Below are positions 18,046 to 26,519 of a stretch of DNA of 64,000 nucleotides, piece by piece (the first letter of the stretch is position 1; every line of letters starts with the position of its first letter). The notes under the pieces are model-generated. The model did not search any database and was not told where the DNA came from. It was given only the letters and a program-made list of their open reading frames with translations. This DNA comes from G963665495 sp963667575. GTDB taxonomy: Bacteria > Desulfobacterota > Desulfovibrionia > Desulfovibrionales > Desulfovibrionaceae. Location of the stretch: NCBI GenBank assembly GCA_963667575.2, contig CAXXHY010000010.1, forward strand, positions 186,001 to 250,000, given 5' to 3'. A program made the position numbers and the translations under genes.

Positions 18046-18068
18046 TCGGGGGGCTAGCCGCCCCCCGA
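18046..18068 (-). terminator. Intercistronic stem-loop after the binding-protein gene
   Basis: On the minus strand TCGGGGGG and CCCCCCGA form an 8-bp GC-rich stem with a 7-nt loop, followed by TATTTTTAT. It lies between the binding protein and the permeases and probably attenuates transcription or protects the 3' end of the upstream message, so that binding protein exceeds permease. Confidence 0.75.
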
Positions 18069-18086
18069 GGGTAGTCATTTCATCAG

Positions 18087-19094
18087 TTAACGTACTTCGT
18101 TGTTATAGCGGTCGCGAAACGTCTCCTGACGTTCGGCCATTTTCTTGTAGTCCAGGGGCTTGGCCCGTTTGTATTCGCTGTCCGGCAGGAATTTGGAGGC
18201 GGCTTCAGCGGACAATTTTCCGCGTACGGGCTTCAGAAATGCGTTGGCCCAGACGGCCTGCCCCTTGTCGCTGAGAATGAAATCCAGAACCTTCTTGCCT
18301 TGTTCCGGATCCGGACAGTTCTTGACCAGGCTCATGACGTAGGGCACCACAATGGATCCTTCCGCGGGGATGATAAAGGCCACATTGGCCTTGTCCTTGT
18401 ATCTGGCCCGGTAGGCGTTGAAATCATAATCAAAGAGAATGGGAATTTCTCCGGACAGTACGCGCGCGTAGGAGGTTTGCTTGGGAACGATGGGAGAGTT
18501 TTTCTGCAATTCCTTGAAGAAGTTGATGGCCGGATCAAAATTGTCCAGGCTGCCGCCCAGGGATTCGTTGACGGCCATGGCGCTGGCAAAGCCCACGAAA
18601 GCGCTGGTGGGGTCCAGATAGCCGATCATGCCCTTGTATTCGGGCTTCAACAGGTCCTTGAACGATGTGGGCACGGGACGGCCTTCCAACGCGTCCTTGT
18701 TGATGAACAGGCCGATGGTACCGAAATGGATGGTGAACCAGTTGCCGTCCGGATCTTTCAGGCCCGCAGGGATATCGTCCCAATGAGCCGGTTTATACGG
18801 CTGCACCACACCGGCTTCCTTGGCCTTGATGCCGAATGATACGCCGTAATAGGCCACATCGGCCACCGGGCTGTCCTTTTCCGCAATGAGCTGCGAGAGG
18901 GTCTGTCCGGAGTTTTTGTTGTCGTGGGGCATGCGTATGCCGGTTTCTTTTTCAATGGTGTCCAGCTGCGTTTTCCAGTCAGCCCATTCGGGAGGGCAAT
19001 TGTAGCAGATGGCATGTTCTTCGGCCCGCACGGTCGTTGCTCCCAAAACAAGAGCAATACACATAAATAACACAATGGATGTAAACGTTTTCAT
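18087..19094 (-). CDS. Periplasmic solute-binding protein of the importer
   Basis: This is a family 1 extracellular binding protein of 335 aa. The start MKTFTSIVLFMCIALVLG is a Sec signal peptide with cleavage after VRA. GGGAG lies 6 nt before ATG 19094; the in-frame ATG just upstream has only 3 nt spacing. The mature domain resembles binding proteins for iron, 2-aminoethylphosphonate, polyamines or hexose phosphates (motifs DVAYYGVSF, FTIHFGTIGLFINKDA, YKGMIGYLDPTSAF). It has an unusual CYNC pair close to the mature N-terminus. The start codon lies within a LacI-type operator palindrome. The substrate is unknown; the linked phosphodiesterase argues for a phosphorylated solute. Confidence 0.87.
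   Translation of the reverse strand: MKTFTSIVLFMCIALVLGATTVRAEEHAICYNCPPEWADWKTQLDTIEKETGIRMPHDNKNSGQTLSQLIAEKDSPVADVAYYGVSFGIKAKEAGVVQPYKPAHWDDIPAGLKDPDGNWFTIHFGTIGLFINKDALEGRPVPTSFKDLLKPEYKGMIGYLDPTSAFVGFASAMAVNESLGGSLDNFDPAINFFKELQKNSPIVPKQTSYARVLSGEIPILFDYDFNAYRARYKDKANVAFIIPAEGSIVVPYVMSLVKNCPDPEQGKKVLDFILSDKGQAVWANAFLKPVRGKLSAEAASKFLPDSEYKRAKPLDYKKMAERQETFRDRYNNEVR
19079..19094. promoter_or_regulatory. LacI-family operator overlapping the binding-protein start codon
   Basis: The 16-bp near-palindrome ATGTAAACGTTTTCAT has the CpG-centred AAACGTTT core typical of LacI/PurR/GalR operators. It is identical to the site at 20141-20156. It covers the first codons of the binding-protein gene on the minus strand, so binding could block elongation or an internal promoter. 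Confidence 0.75.
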
Positions 19095-19126
19095 CATTAA
19101 CTCCCAAAAAAGATTGTTGTTGATAC

Positions 19127-20140
19127 TCATGGTTGAAGCGTTTTTGGGGCTACGGACTCCCGGACGATCATACGCAGAGGGAGGAGTTCGTATACCGGCG
19201 TCTTGAGGTTGCCTTCCAACATGTCGATAAGCAGGGCCGCACTGCGCAAGCCCATATCGTAAAGGGGCTGCCGTACGGTGGTGAGAGCAGGCGAGACATG
19301 GGCGGACATGCTCGTATCGTCGAAACCGACCACGGAAACGTCGGCGGGCGTACGCAGTCCCAGGGCTTTGAGGCCTGCCATGGCGCCTACTGCCAACAAG
19401 TCATTGGAACAAAAGAGGGCGGTTGGAGCAGGGCGGGCGGCCATGATTTTGGTCACGGCCTGCCTGCATTCCGCCAGTGAAAAGGTGGTTTGCACGACCA
19501 GTTCGGGGGCGAATCCTGGACCTTCATTTTCGAGCACGTCCCTGTACCCCTGAAAACGGTGCAGGCTTCTGTCCGACAGAGCGAAATCTCCCGCGAGCAT
19601 GGCGATTCGTGTGTGCCCCTGTTGCAAAAGGAAGCTGGTGGCCATGCGACCCCCGACAATGTTGTCCACGCCCACGGCGCTCAGGGGGCCGGATGTAATT
19701 CTGGAATAGAGGAGTACACAGGGGAATTGTTCTTTGCGGATTTCCTCAAGGGCTTTGTTGCTTAAATCCGAAGAAGTCAGAACAATACCTTCCACCTGGC
19801 GTTCGCGCAGGTTTCGCAGGAGGTGTTCTTCCTTATCTCCATTGTAATCGGTGTTGCCGATGATGACATGGTAGCCCAGTGGCGTGGCGTAATCCTGAAT
19901 GCCCCGCAAAGACTCCGCAAATACCGGATTGGTGATGGTGGGCACGATGACTCCCAGTGTTTTCGAACGCTGGGTGACGAAACTTCTGGCAAGCGAATTG
20001 TAGCGGTAACTCAAAGCCTCCATGGCTTGAGCCACTTTTTCACGCGTTTCCGGCTGAACCAGATCGGGCGTATTGATACAGCGCGAAACTGTCGCCACGG
20101 AAACTCCTGCTCGCAAAGCAACGTCTTTGATTGTAGCCAT
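19127..20140 (-). CDS. LacI-family transcriptional repressor of the importer operon
   Basis: The N-terminus MATIKDVALRAGVSVATVSR is the LacI-type helix-turn-helix, followed by the hinge (SFVTQRSKTLGVIVP) and a periplasmic-binding-protein-like effector domain ending in LLPLRMIVRESV. The 337-aa length is normal. It is the first gene of the operon, 32 bp upstream of the binding protein. An operator copy lies directly before its ATG, which suggests autoregulation. No Shine-Dalgarno is visible, because the operator occupies that position. The effector is probably the transported solute or a derivative. Confidence 0.93.
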   Translation of the reverse strand: MATIKDVALRAGVSVATVSRCINTPDLVQPETREKVAQAMEALSYRYNSLARSFVTQRSKTLGVIVPTITNPVFAESLRGIQDYATPLGYHVIIGNTDYNGDKEEHLLRNLRERQVEGIVLTSSDLSNKALEEIRKEQFPCVLLYSRITSGPLSAVGVDNIVGGRMATSFLLQQGHTRIAMLAGDFALSDRSLHRFQGYRDVLENEGPGFAPELVVQTTFSLAECRQAVTKIMAARPAPTALFCSNDLLAVGAMAGLKALGLRTPADVSVVGFDDTSMSAHVSPALTTVRQPLYDMGLRSAALLIDMLEGNLKTPVYELLPLRMIVRESVAPKTLQP

Positions 20141-20156
20141 ATGTAAACGTTTTCAT
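20141..20156. promoter_or_regulatory. LacI-family operator upstream of the repressor gene
   Basis: ATGTAAACGTTTTCAT lies immediately 5' of the repressor start codon on the minus strand. It matches the copy at 19079-19094 base for base and has the AAACGTTT core. This is consistent with autoregulation of the whole operon. Confidence 0.8.
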
Positions 20157-20516
20157 GCCTTTTTGTTTGATTAAGCATATCTAGGCAAATCCTGTGACGA
20201 GGTGATGGCATGCAATTGTCTTTTCGGTTCCGCGGATGTGACTTTTGAGAGTAGATGGAAGCATAGGGCGCCTGGAAGTAGTAATCAGTGCGGATAATTT
20301 TTGTTTTTTTTGCGCCGGGTTATAAGGAAGGTCAGGCCAGTGGCGGGGTCTGCGGCGGATGCTGCGGAAGGGGGGCGGTAAGTATTTTCCGTTTCCATTA
20401 ATAATTTGACAGCAACGCCAAGGCCTTTTACAAAGTGGGATTCGCTTCAGTCGGCGCGCTGGCAACTATTTCACGCGCCTTCCTCTAAAATCGAAAAGAA
20501 CGCACGGAGTATATGG
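20157..20516. other. Divergent intergenic region between the lacI-type gene and dapL
   Basis: This 360-bp gap should contain promoters for both directions. I looked for a lysine riboswitch upstream of dapL and did not recognise its core. The dapL frame is open back to 20406 but carries no ribosome binding site there. Confidence 0.5.
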
Positions 20517-21686
20517 ATGTCCCGTTTCAATTTAGCACAGCGTCTTGCCGCTGTTCCTCCCTATTTGTTCGCGGAAATCGACCGGGTAAAAAATGAAGTC
20601 AAGGCGCGCGGCGTCGACATCATCAGCCTCGGCATCGGCGATCCGGATACGCCCACACCTGATTTCATCATCAATTCGCTCAAAGCAGCCTCGGAAGTAC
20701 CGGTCAATCACCAGTATCCTTCCTACATCGGCATGCTTACCTTTCGTCAGGCTGTGGCCGACTGGTACAAAGAACGCTTTGATGTGGCTCTGGATCCTGC
20801 CAAGGAAGTGCTGACCCTGATCGGCTCCAAAGAGGGCATCGCTCATTTTCCTCTGGCTTTCGTGGATCCCGGGGATCTGGTTCTGGTTTGTCCTCCCTGT
20901 TATCCGGTGTACCCCATTGCCTCGGCTTTTGCCGGCGGCATTGTAGAAGAATTGCCGCTTCTCGAAGAGAATGGCTTTCTGCCTGATCTGGATGCTGTTT
21001 CCGCTGAAACCTGGGACAAGGCCAAAATCATTTTTGTCAACTATCCTGGTAATCCGACCGCGGCTTCGGCAACCAAGGCCTTTTTTGAAAAGCTCGTGGC
21101 CATTGCCAAGGCGCATAATGTGATCGTCGTGCATGACGCGGCGTACTCGGAAATTTATTATGATCCGGCCAACAAGCCGCTGAGCATTTTGGAAATTTCA
21201 GGCGCCAAAGACGTGGCCATCGAATTTCATTCCCTGTCCAAGACCTACAACATGACCGGCTGGCGTATCGGCATGGCCGTGGGCAACGAACAGCTGGTGA
21301 TGGGACTGGGAAAAATCAAGGAAAACTGCGACTCCGGCGCTTTTCAGGCGGTTCAGGAAGCCGGCATTACAGCTCTTCGTGAAGGTGAAGCTTTCGCGGA
21401 GTCCCTGCGCGTAATGTACAAGGATCGTCGTGATGTTGTCATCAAGGCCCTGAAAAATATGGGTATCGGTTGTTTTGTCCCTGACGCGACCTTTTACATC
21501 TGGGCCAAAACTCCCAAAAATTACGGCAGTTCCGCAGAGTTCGTCACCAAGGTTCTGCAGGAAACCGGCGTCGTGCTTACACCTGGCAATGGTTTCGGCG
21601 CGCCTGGAGAAGGGTACTTCCGTATTTCCTTGACCGTTCCTTCGGAAAGGCTCGAGGAGGCGGTATCACGCATCGCCAAGCTGTAA
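20517..21686 (+). CDS. dapL: LL-diaminopimelate aminotransferase
   Basis: DapL converts tetrahydrodipicolinate directly to LL-diaminopimelate, feeding lysine and peptidoglycan synthesis. It is a PLP-dependent class I/II aminotransferase with ISLGIGDPDTPTP near the N-terminus, NYPGNPTAA, HDAAYSEIYYD, and the Schiff-base lysine in SLSKTYNMTGWRIG near residue 242. The 389-aa length is normal. GGAG lies 7 nt before ATG 20517, while an upstream in-frame ATG at 20406 lacks this support. The 3' end carries a perfect AGGAGG that appears to serve the overlapping folK. Confidence 0.93.
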   Translation: MSRFNLAQRLAAVPPYLFAEIDRVKNEVKARGVDIISLGIGDPDTPTPDFIINSLKAASEVPVNHQYPSYIGMLTFRQAVADWYKERFDVALDPAKEVLTLIGSKEGIAHFPLAFVDPGDLVLVCPPCYPVYPIASAFAGGIVEELPLLEENGFLPDLDAVSAETWDKAKIIFVNYPGNPTAASATKAFFEKLVAIAKAHNVIVVHDAAYSEIYYDPANKPLSILEISGAKDVAIEFHSLSKTYNMTGWRIGMAVGNEQLVMGLGKIKENCDSGAFQAVQEAGITALREGEAFAESLRVMYKDRRDVVIKALKNMGIGCFVPDATFYIWAKTPKNYGSSAEFVTKVLQETGVVLTPGNGFGAPGEGYFRISLTVPSERLEEAVSRIAKL

Positions 21687-22171
21687 TTGCCTATGTCAGC
21701 CTGGGCTCCAATATCGGCGACAAAGAACAGAACCTGGCCAGTGCGCGCAGTCGCCTGGCTCAAGAGCCCGGAATAGACATACGCAAAGCTTCTGACACGT
21801 ATCTTACCGAGCCCCAGGACCTGAAAGAGCAGCCATGGTTCTGCAATCAGGTCCTGGAGTTGGGATGTACGGACTGGAATCCGTACGATCTGCTGCGTTT
21901 TCTGTTGTCTGTGGAGACAGAACTGGGCAGAACCAGGTCCGGACCACGATTCGGCCCAAGGATCATTGATATTGATCTGCTTGCGTACGGTGATGATGAA
22001 ATCCGTACGGAAGAGCTGCATATTCCGCATCCTCGGATGCGGAAAAGAGCCTTTGTCTTGGTGCCTTTGGCGGAAATTGCTCCAGAGTTCACTTTTTCGG
22101 ACGGCGTCCGCATCTCGGATGCCTTGCGTTGCCTGCATTTTTCTGTGAAGGATGGAGTCATAAGCGATTAA
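21665..22171 (+). CDS. folK: Dihydropteridine pyrophosphokinase FolK (no canonical start)
   Basis: FolK (HPPK) pyrophosphorylates 6-hydroxymethyl-dihydropterin in folate synthesis. Signatures are AYVSLGSNIGDKEQNL at the N-terminus, PWFCNQVLEL, and RFGPRIIDIDLLAYGDDEI with the catalytic aspartates. No ATG, GTG or TTG occurs in frame before TTG 21860, which would remove the substrate-binding N-terminus. A perfect AGGAGG (21655-21660) sits 4 nt before ATC 21665 and 7 nt before ACG 21668, and an ATT at 21686 overlaps the dapL stop. A near-cognate start is therefore proposed; the exact codon is unproven. The gene overlaps dapL by about 20 bp. Confidence 0.85.
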   Translation: MTHRQAVIAYVSLGSNIGDKEQNLASARSRLAQEPGIDIRKASDTYLTEPQDLKEQPWFCNQVLELGCTDWNPYDLLRFLLSVETELGRTRSGPRFGPRIIDIDLLAYGDDEIRTEELHIPHPRMRKRAFVLVPLAEIAPEFTFSDGVRISDALRCLHFSVKDGVISD

Positions 22172-22197
22172 CCGTTTACTATATCAGGATTTTTGCC

Positions 22198-22473
22198 ATG
22201 TTGAAATTTGTCATTCTTATTGTCTGCGGCTTCATACTGTATAAAATGTTCACAGGTGACAAAAAGCAGAAAATGAAAATGAAAAAAAAGGAAAATGATC
22301 ACCTGAAAGCCACAGGCGAGCTGGTCAAAGATCCTGTCTGCGGAACCTTTGTTCCTCTGGATAGCGACATCCGGGTCAAGGATGGGGCAACCGTTCACAG
22401 GTTTTGCAGCTTTGAATGCCGTGACAAGTTCCTTAAACAAATCGAACAGCGCAAAAATATATCCGACTCCTGA
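22198..22473 (+). CDS. Membrane-anchored TRASH/YHS-domain protein
   Basis: This short protein (91 aa) has an N-terminal TM helix (MLKFVILIVCGFILYKMF), a lysine-rich stretch, and a C-terminal YHS/TRASH-type metal-binding motif: DPVCGTFVPLDSDIRV, then FCSFECRDKFL. Such domains bind copper, mercury or other soft metals, or act as sensors. AGGA lies 8 nt before ATG 22198; an in-frame upstream start at 22129 would overlap folK without a ribosome binding site. It is probably co-transcribed with dapL-folK. The function is unknown. Confidence 0.82.
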   Translation: MLKFVILIVCGFILYKMFTGDKKQKMKMKKKENDHLKATGELVKDPVCGTFVPLDSDIRVKDGATVHRFCSFECRDKFLKQIEQRKNISDS

Positions 22474-22918
22474 GACTTTTTGATAGTTGATACTGTTTTT
22501 TATGGGCGTGTTGGCTCTGCTGTTCGCTTGTCTAATGCGCCCATAATGTAAATTATGTTAACTTTTATTTATCTCTGATTTGCCTTCGGTCTCTTCCAGG
22601 CCTTTTATTGATACATTCGCCGAGCTCTCTCTGCCCAGAACTCGAATATTCTGCAGCCGTTTTATTGCTCACTATGTTCGGTACTCCCAAAGATCATTCT
22701 TTGAGAGTTTTGGGGCTTTCCACGTCATCATCCGACCCGCCCAACATTCGTTGTAAATCTCCTGTCCGACCCTTTGGGTTTCATCTGCCAAACGCGGCTC
22801 AATCGCTTCCTCTGATTTTTCTTGACCCTTGATTCAAAAACGCGTTCTGTTTAAACGCATTGGATCAGTCGGCCAGACGCAACTCTATACTTCACTCACA
22901 ATCTGAGAGGTTCCGGTT
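22474..22918. other. Intergenic region without a recognised gene
   Basis: This 445-bp gap was inspected on both strands. A 74-codon frame at 22608-22832 has no ribosome binding site or sensible composition and was not accepted. The arms ATGGGCG and CGCCCAT (about 22503-22545) could pair across a long loop but no T-run follows. The promoter of the next gene should lie near the right end. Confidence 0.5.
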
Positions 22919-23869
22919 ATGAACGAATTGAAGTCCGTCGATGGCGTGGAAATTCTTACTGTCATGGATAACTACATAGACGTCTTTCTTACCGACGATA
23001 ATGACGTCAAGCGCTATCCTTTGTGGAATGAAGGTCATCTCAACCGGCCTCTGCTGGCGGAACACGGCCTGTGTCTGCTGATTACCATTCATGATGGAGA
23101 TAAATCGCACAGAATACTGGTCGACTCTGGTTTTACCCCAGTGGGCTGTACGTACAACATTGATACCATGGGTTTGATGCAGCCCCTGGATGAGGTTGAA
23201 GCATTTGTCTTGAGTCACGGCCACTTCGACCATATTGGCTGCATTTATAAATTCTACGAATTGAATTATTTGCGCAAGAACACCCCGCTCTATCTGCATT
23301 CCGGGGCTTTTTCGGAAAGAGGCCTCAAGATGCCTTCCGGAGAACGCGTACGCCTGCCCCAGCTCTCCAGGAGGGATCTGGAAAGCCTTGGAGCGCGTAT
23401 TGTCGAAAAGGATGATCCGTGCCTCATCTGCGACGATTGCTGTCTGCTTACCGGTGAAGTACCACGACGTTCGTTTGAAATCGGGTTTCCCATTGGCTGG
23501 CGGATGGAAAATGAAGAGGTCGTCCGCGATGATATTCCTGACGACCAGTCCCTGATATTTCGGGTCAAAGGCAAGGGCCTGGTTGTGGTTTTAGGCTGCG
23601 GTCACTCCGGCGTTGTAAATATTTTGAATCATGCCAAGGCATTGGCCCAATGTGAGGATATTTATCTGGTCATGGGCGGTTTCCATTTGACCGGAAAGAT
23701 CTTTGAGAAGTTCGCGGATCAGACCATTGATGCGCTCCAGGAAATGGATCCCAAAGTGGTGATTCCTTCGCACTGTACGGGATTCAATTCCACCATGCGG
23801 TTCGCGCAACGTATGCCTGAGGCTTTTGTGCTCAACTCCGTGGGCACGACAGTCAAGGTTTTTGCCTGA
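22919..23869 (+). CDS. Metallo-beta-lactamase-fold hydrolase (MJ0301-like)
   Basis: This cytoplasmic MBL-fold protein of 316 aa carries the metal motif SHGHFDHIG near residue 99 and later ligands in GCGHSGVVNIL, GGFHLTG and PSHCTGF. The order resembles the archaeal/bacterial family annotated as 7,8-dihydropterin-6-methyl-4-(ribofuranosyl)aminobenzene-phosphate synthase, whose real reaction in bacteria is unclear. It contains a cluster of cysteines (CLICDDCCLL) in the middle. GAGAGG lies 8 nt before the ATG. It is transcribed alone and no partner gene suggests a pathway. Confidence 0.82.
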   Translation: MNELKSVDGVEILTVMDNYIDVFLTDDNDVKRYPLWNEGHLNRPLLAEHGLCLLITIHDGDKSHRILVDSGFTPVGCTYNIDTMGLMQPLDEVEAFVLSHGHFDHIGCIYKFYELNYLRKNTPLYLHSGAFSERGLKMPSGERVRLPQLSRRDLESLGARIVEKDDPCLICDDCCLLTGEVPRRSFEIGFPIGWRMENEEVVRDDIPDDQSLIFRVKGKGLVVVLGCGHSGVVNILNHAKALAQCEDIYLVMGGFHLTGKIFEKFADQTIDALQEMDPKVVIPSHCTGFNSTMRFAQRMPEAFVLNSVGTTVKVFA

Positions 23870-24012
23870 TTCTGCTGGCAGCCAGCTTTGTTTGTGTGTT
23901 CTGTTGGTGGATTTTGGGATCTGGTGATTTCTTTGTCGAGGCACTTTGAAAAGTTGTGATCGGGCACAGCCCTATTCATAAGCATGCAATAAATTCGAGA
24001 ATAAGCATACGT

Positions 24013-24085
24013 ATTCGAATCGCAATTTGCATTCGGATCTTCTCGAATTGAATTCGAATAAAATTCGAATTCAAGATAATTCGAG
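24013..24085. repeat. ATTCGAAT palindrome cluster with a large inverted repeat
   Basis: The octamer ATTCGAAT occurs at 24013-24020, 24052-24059 and 24063-24070. The last two form a perfect 10-bp inverted repeat, GAATTCGAAT (24050-24059) and ATTCGAATTC (24063-24072), with a 3-nt loop. It is flanked by outer arms CTCGAATT (24042-24049) and AATTCGAG (24078-24085). It lies between convergent genes and lacks a T-run. Confidence 0.85.
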
Positions 24086-24124
24086 TTGTCTCGAAGTGTT
24101 TCTGGCGATACGAGAAATCTTCAA

Positions 24125-26359
24125 CTATTTGCTTTTGTGAGTGAAAACCTGATCCCAGTCGTCCCCGACAGGCTGTTTGGAAAGCTGATCGCAGCGCTCC
24201 TCGTATAGGGATAAGAGCTTGCTGTCCGGATGCTGTTGGGAAAGCTTCCGGAAGATCTCATGGGCCTGCTCGAATTTTCGCTGTCTGTACAGAGTCAGGG
24301 CCTGCGCATAGCTTTCGAGTTCTTCCCGGCGTTCTTCGGCCTCTGAAAAGTCCATGGGAGTGAAAATGGTTATGGGCAGATTTTTGCCTTTTACTCTGAC
24401 TTTGTCGATTTCCTGGAAGTAGAATTCTGCCTTGCAGGCATCGCGTACGGCGTCGCTGGCAATGATCTGGACGCCGTAGAATTTCGTCAGCCCTTCCAGT
24501 CGCGAGGTCAGATTCACATTGTCCCCGATGAGCGTGTAGTCCATCAGGTCTTCCGATCCCATGTTCCCCACACGCACCCTGCCCGTATGCAAACCAATAC
24601 CGATACGCAGTGGCTCGCCGTAGTTTTTGATCAACTCGGGATTCATTTTCTGCAATTCTTCCAGCATGTGCATGGATGCGGCCAGAGCTTTGAGCGGATG
24701 CTGTTCCACGGCCAAGGGAGCGTTCCAGAAAGCCATGATGGCATCTCCCATGTATTTGTCCAGCGTACCCTCATATTGAATGATCAGGCGCGTCATGGGA
24801 GTCAGATAGGTACGCAGCAACTCACCGACCTGATGGGATGCCAGTTTCTCGCTCAGGGTGGTAAAACCCCTGATGTCCGAAAAGAAAATCGTCACATCGC
24901 GTTCTTCGCCGACCAGTGAGAGTTTTTCCGGGGATTTGATCAACTGTTCAACAACAGTCTTGGAAACATACTTTGAAAAAGCAGTATGATAAAAGCGTCT
25001 CCGCCCTTCTTCGCGCCAGAATTTGAACAAGGTAAGAATAGCGAAGTTGGTCGCCACGGTGATCAGCGGAATCAAAGGGGAGATGTAGAGGCCTTGCGAA
25101 AAGAAGAGCTGCAGCGTTCCCCAGAACATGCCCGCGCTGCAGACGGCCAGTGGCAGCAGCGACCAGAGTGCCGAAGTCCAGCTCAGGAGGAGCGTGGAAA
25201 CCAGACCAATAACAAATATCAGGGCTGCTTCTGCGCCAAAAGCCCAGTCCGGCCGAAAAATGAAATCCCGACAGAGAATGTTGTCGATGACATTGGCGTG
25301 TACTTCGACTCCGGGAGAAATCTGATCCATGGGCGTGGCCCGCAAGTCTTTGAGGCCAGGGGCAGAAGTTCCGACCAGTACGATTTTATCCTTGAACGTG
25401 TCCTTGGGGAGACGGTCCAGCAAGACATCCGAAGCAGAATAATAGGGAAAGAAATGGCGCATGCCGCGGTAATTGATGAGCATTTGACCATGTTCGTCCA
25501 GGGGAATTCTGATATCGTCCAGAACAAAGGCGCTGATCCCCCCCCGTGAGATCTCCACAAGCCGTTGCTTTTGGCCGTATCCGGCCTCGATAAGGCTGGA
25601 AAGGGCCAGATTCGGGTAGAGCTCCCCTTTCCAGGAAATAATCAAAGGCGTACGGCGGATGATGCCGTCTTCGTCCGGCATGGAATTGAAAAAACCTTCA
25701 TATTGTGCGGCCTGGTTGAGGATGGGCTCGTTGCAGATGACCGCAGGCGCCTGAAACAGGAAAGTGGATGCCGAAGGAGCTCCGGCCGAGCGCTTTTCCG
25801 AGGCCTGAAGGGGTTTGAGGTCCTCACAGATATCTTTGCTTTTTCTGGCGCTTTCAAAGTCGAATTGATAGCCCAGAACAAAGGGGCCGGATTTCAACGT
25901 GGCAGCCAGTACGGCGTCGTTGTTCCGGAACTCTGCGGGAATTCTTGAAAAATCCAGCTCGATATCGAAATCCTGGGCATAGTGCTGCTGCAGAATATCA
26001 AGCGACGTTCTGTCCGGTTCGGGAAAAACCACGTCCAGACTGACGCTGGTCGCACCCTGCTGCTGAATTTTTTGAAGAAGTCTGGCGATCATGTTTCGTG
26101 GCCAGGGCCACTGTCCCATTTCCGCGAGCGAGGCATCATCATAGTCCACGATGACGACTTTATTGGAGGTTCTTTCCGCCGGTTTGATGCGGACGAATTG
26201 ATCATAGAGTTTGTTATCAAGAAAATGAAAAAAAGCCGGTTCGAATACGAACAACAGGCACATGGCAAGCGTAATGCCCAGGCCGGTGAATAAAAAAAAC
26301 AGGCGCCCTTTCCTTGCCAGGGAGCGTACGCGGTGCAAAAAATTTCTGAATGAATGCAT
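24125..26359 (-). CDS. CHASE2-domain adenylate/guanylate cyclase
   Basis: This membrane sensor cyclase (744 aa) has an N-terminal TM helix, a periplasmic CHASE2 domain (about residues 40-360; motifs GQWPWPR, MPDEDGIIRRTPL, KIVLVGTSAPGLKDL), three further TM helices, then a class III cyclase domain. That domain starts YVSKTVVEQL, has the metal-binding FFSDIRGFTTLSE, and continues through KYMGDAIMAFWNAP and GLHTGRVRVGNMGS to TLIGDNVNLTSRLE. A short C-terminal TPR-like helix pair follows. The start at 26359 is supported by GAGGA 7 nt upstream. It lies 160 bp downstream of a second CHASE2 gene in the same direction. The product is probably cAMP, but cyclase specificity is not decided here. Confidence 0.92.
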   Translation of the reverse strand: MHSFRNFLHRVRSLARKGRLFFLFTGLGITLAMCLLFVFEPAFFHFLDNKLYDQFVRIKPAERTSNKVVIVDYDDASLAEMGQWPWPRNMIARLLQKIQQQGATSVSLDVVFPEPDRTSLDILQQHYAQDFDIELDFSRIPAEFRNNDAVLAATLKSGPFVLGYQFDFESARKSKDICEDLKPLQASEKRSAGAPSASTFLFQAPAVICNEPILNQAAQYEGFFNSMPDEDGIIRRTPLIISWKGELYPNLALSSLIEAGYGQKQRLVEISRGGISAFVLDDIRIPLDEHGQMLINYRGMRHFFPYYSASDVLLDRLPKDTFKDKIVLVGTSAPGLKDLRATPMDQISPGVEVHANVIDNILCRDFIFRPDWAFGAEAALIFVIGLVSTLLLSWTSALWSLLPLAVCSAGMFWGTLQLFFSQGLYISPLIPLITVATNFAILTLFKFWREEGRRRFYHTAFSKYVSKTVVEQLIKSPEKLSLVGEERDVTIFFSDIRGFTTLSEKLASHQVGELLRTYLTPMTRLIIQYEGTLDKYMGDAIMAFWNAPLAVEQHPLKALAASMHMLEELQKMNPELIKNYGEPLRIGIGLHTGRVRVGNMGSEDLMDYTLIGDNVNLTSRLEGLTKFYGVQIIASDAVRDACKAEFYFQEIDKVRVKGKNLPITIFTPMDFSEAEERREELESYAQALTLYRQRKFEQAHEIFRKLSQQHPDSKLLSLYEERCDQLSKQPVGDDWDQVFTHKSK

Positions 26360-26519
26360 TAAGGATTCCTCTGGACTTTGCAGGAGCAGCGCACTTTTGT
26401 GGAGAGTTGCCAAGAGCCCCCACCCCCGTCGCCCGTTTTCGTATGAACAAGGCCCAGAAATAGCAGATCACTGAAAAAATGACAAAGAAAAAGCCGGTAA
26501 TCACAGGAACATCACATCG

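Noticed and set aside
20157..20516. Lysine riboswitch upstream of dapL
   Set aside because: The conserved core was looked for and not found.
22608..22832. 74-codon plus frame between the TRASH and MBL genes
   Set aside because: It has no ribosome binding site and a Ser/Pro/Leu-rich composition typical of non-coding DNA.
26217..26504. 95-codon minus frame starting with a TM-like segment
   Set aside because: It overlaps the CHASE2 cyclase start by about 140 bp, begins with GTG, lacks a ribosome binding site, and its second half is out-of-frame cyclase sequence.
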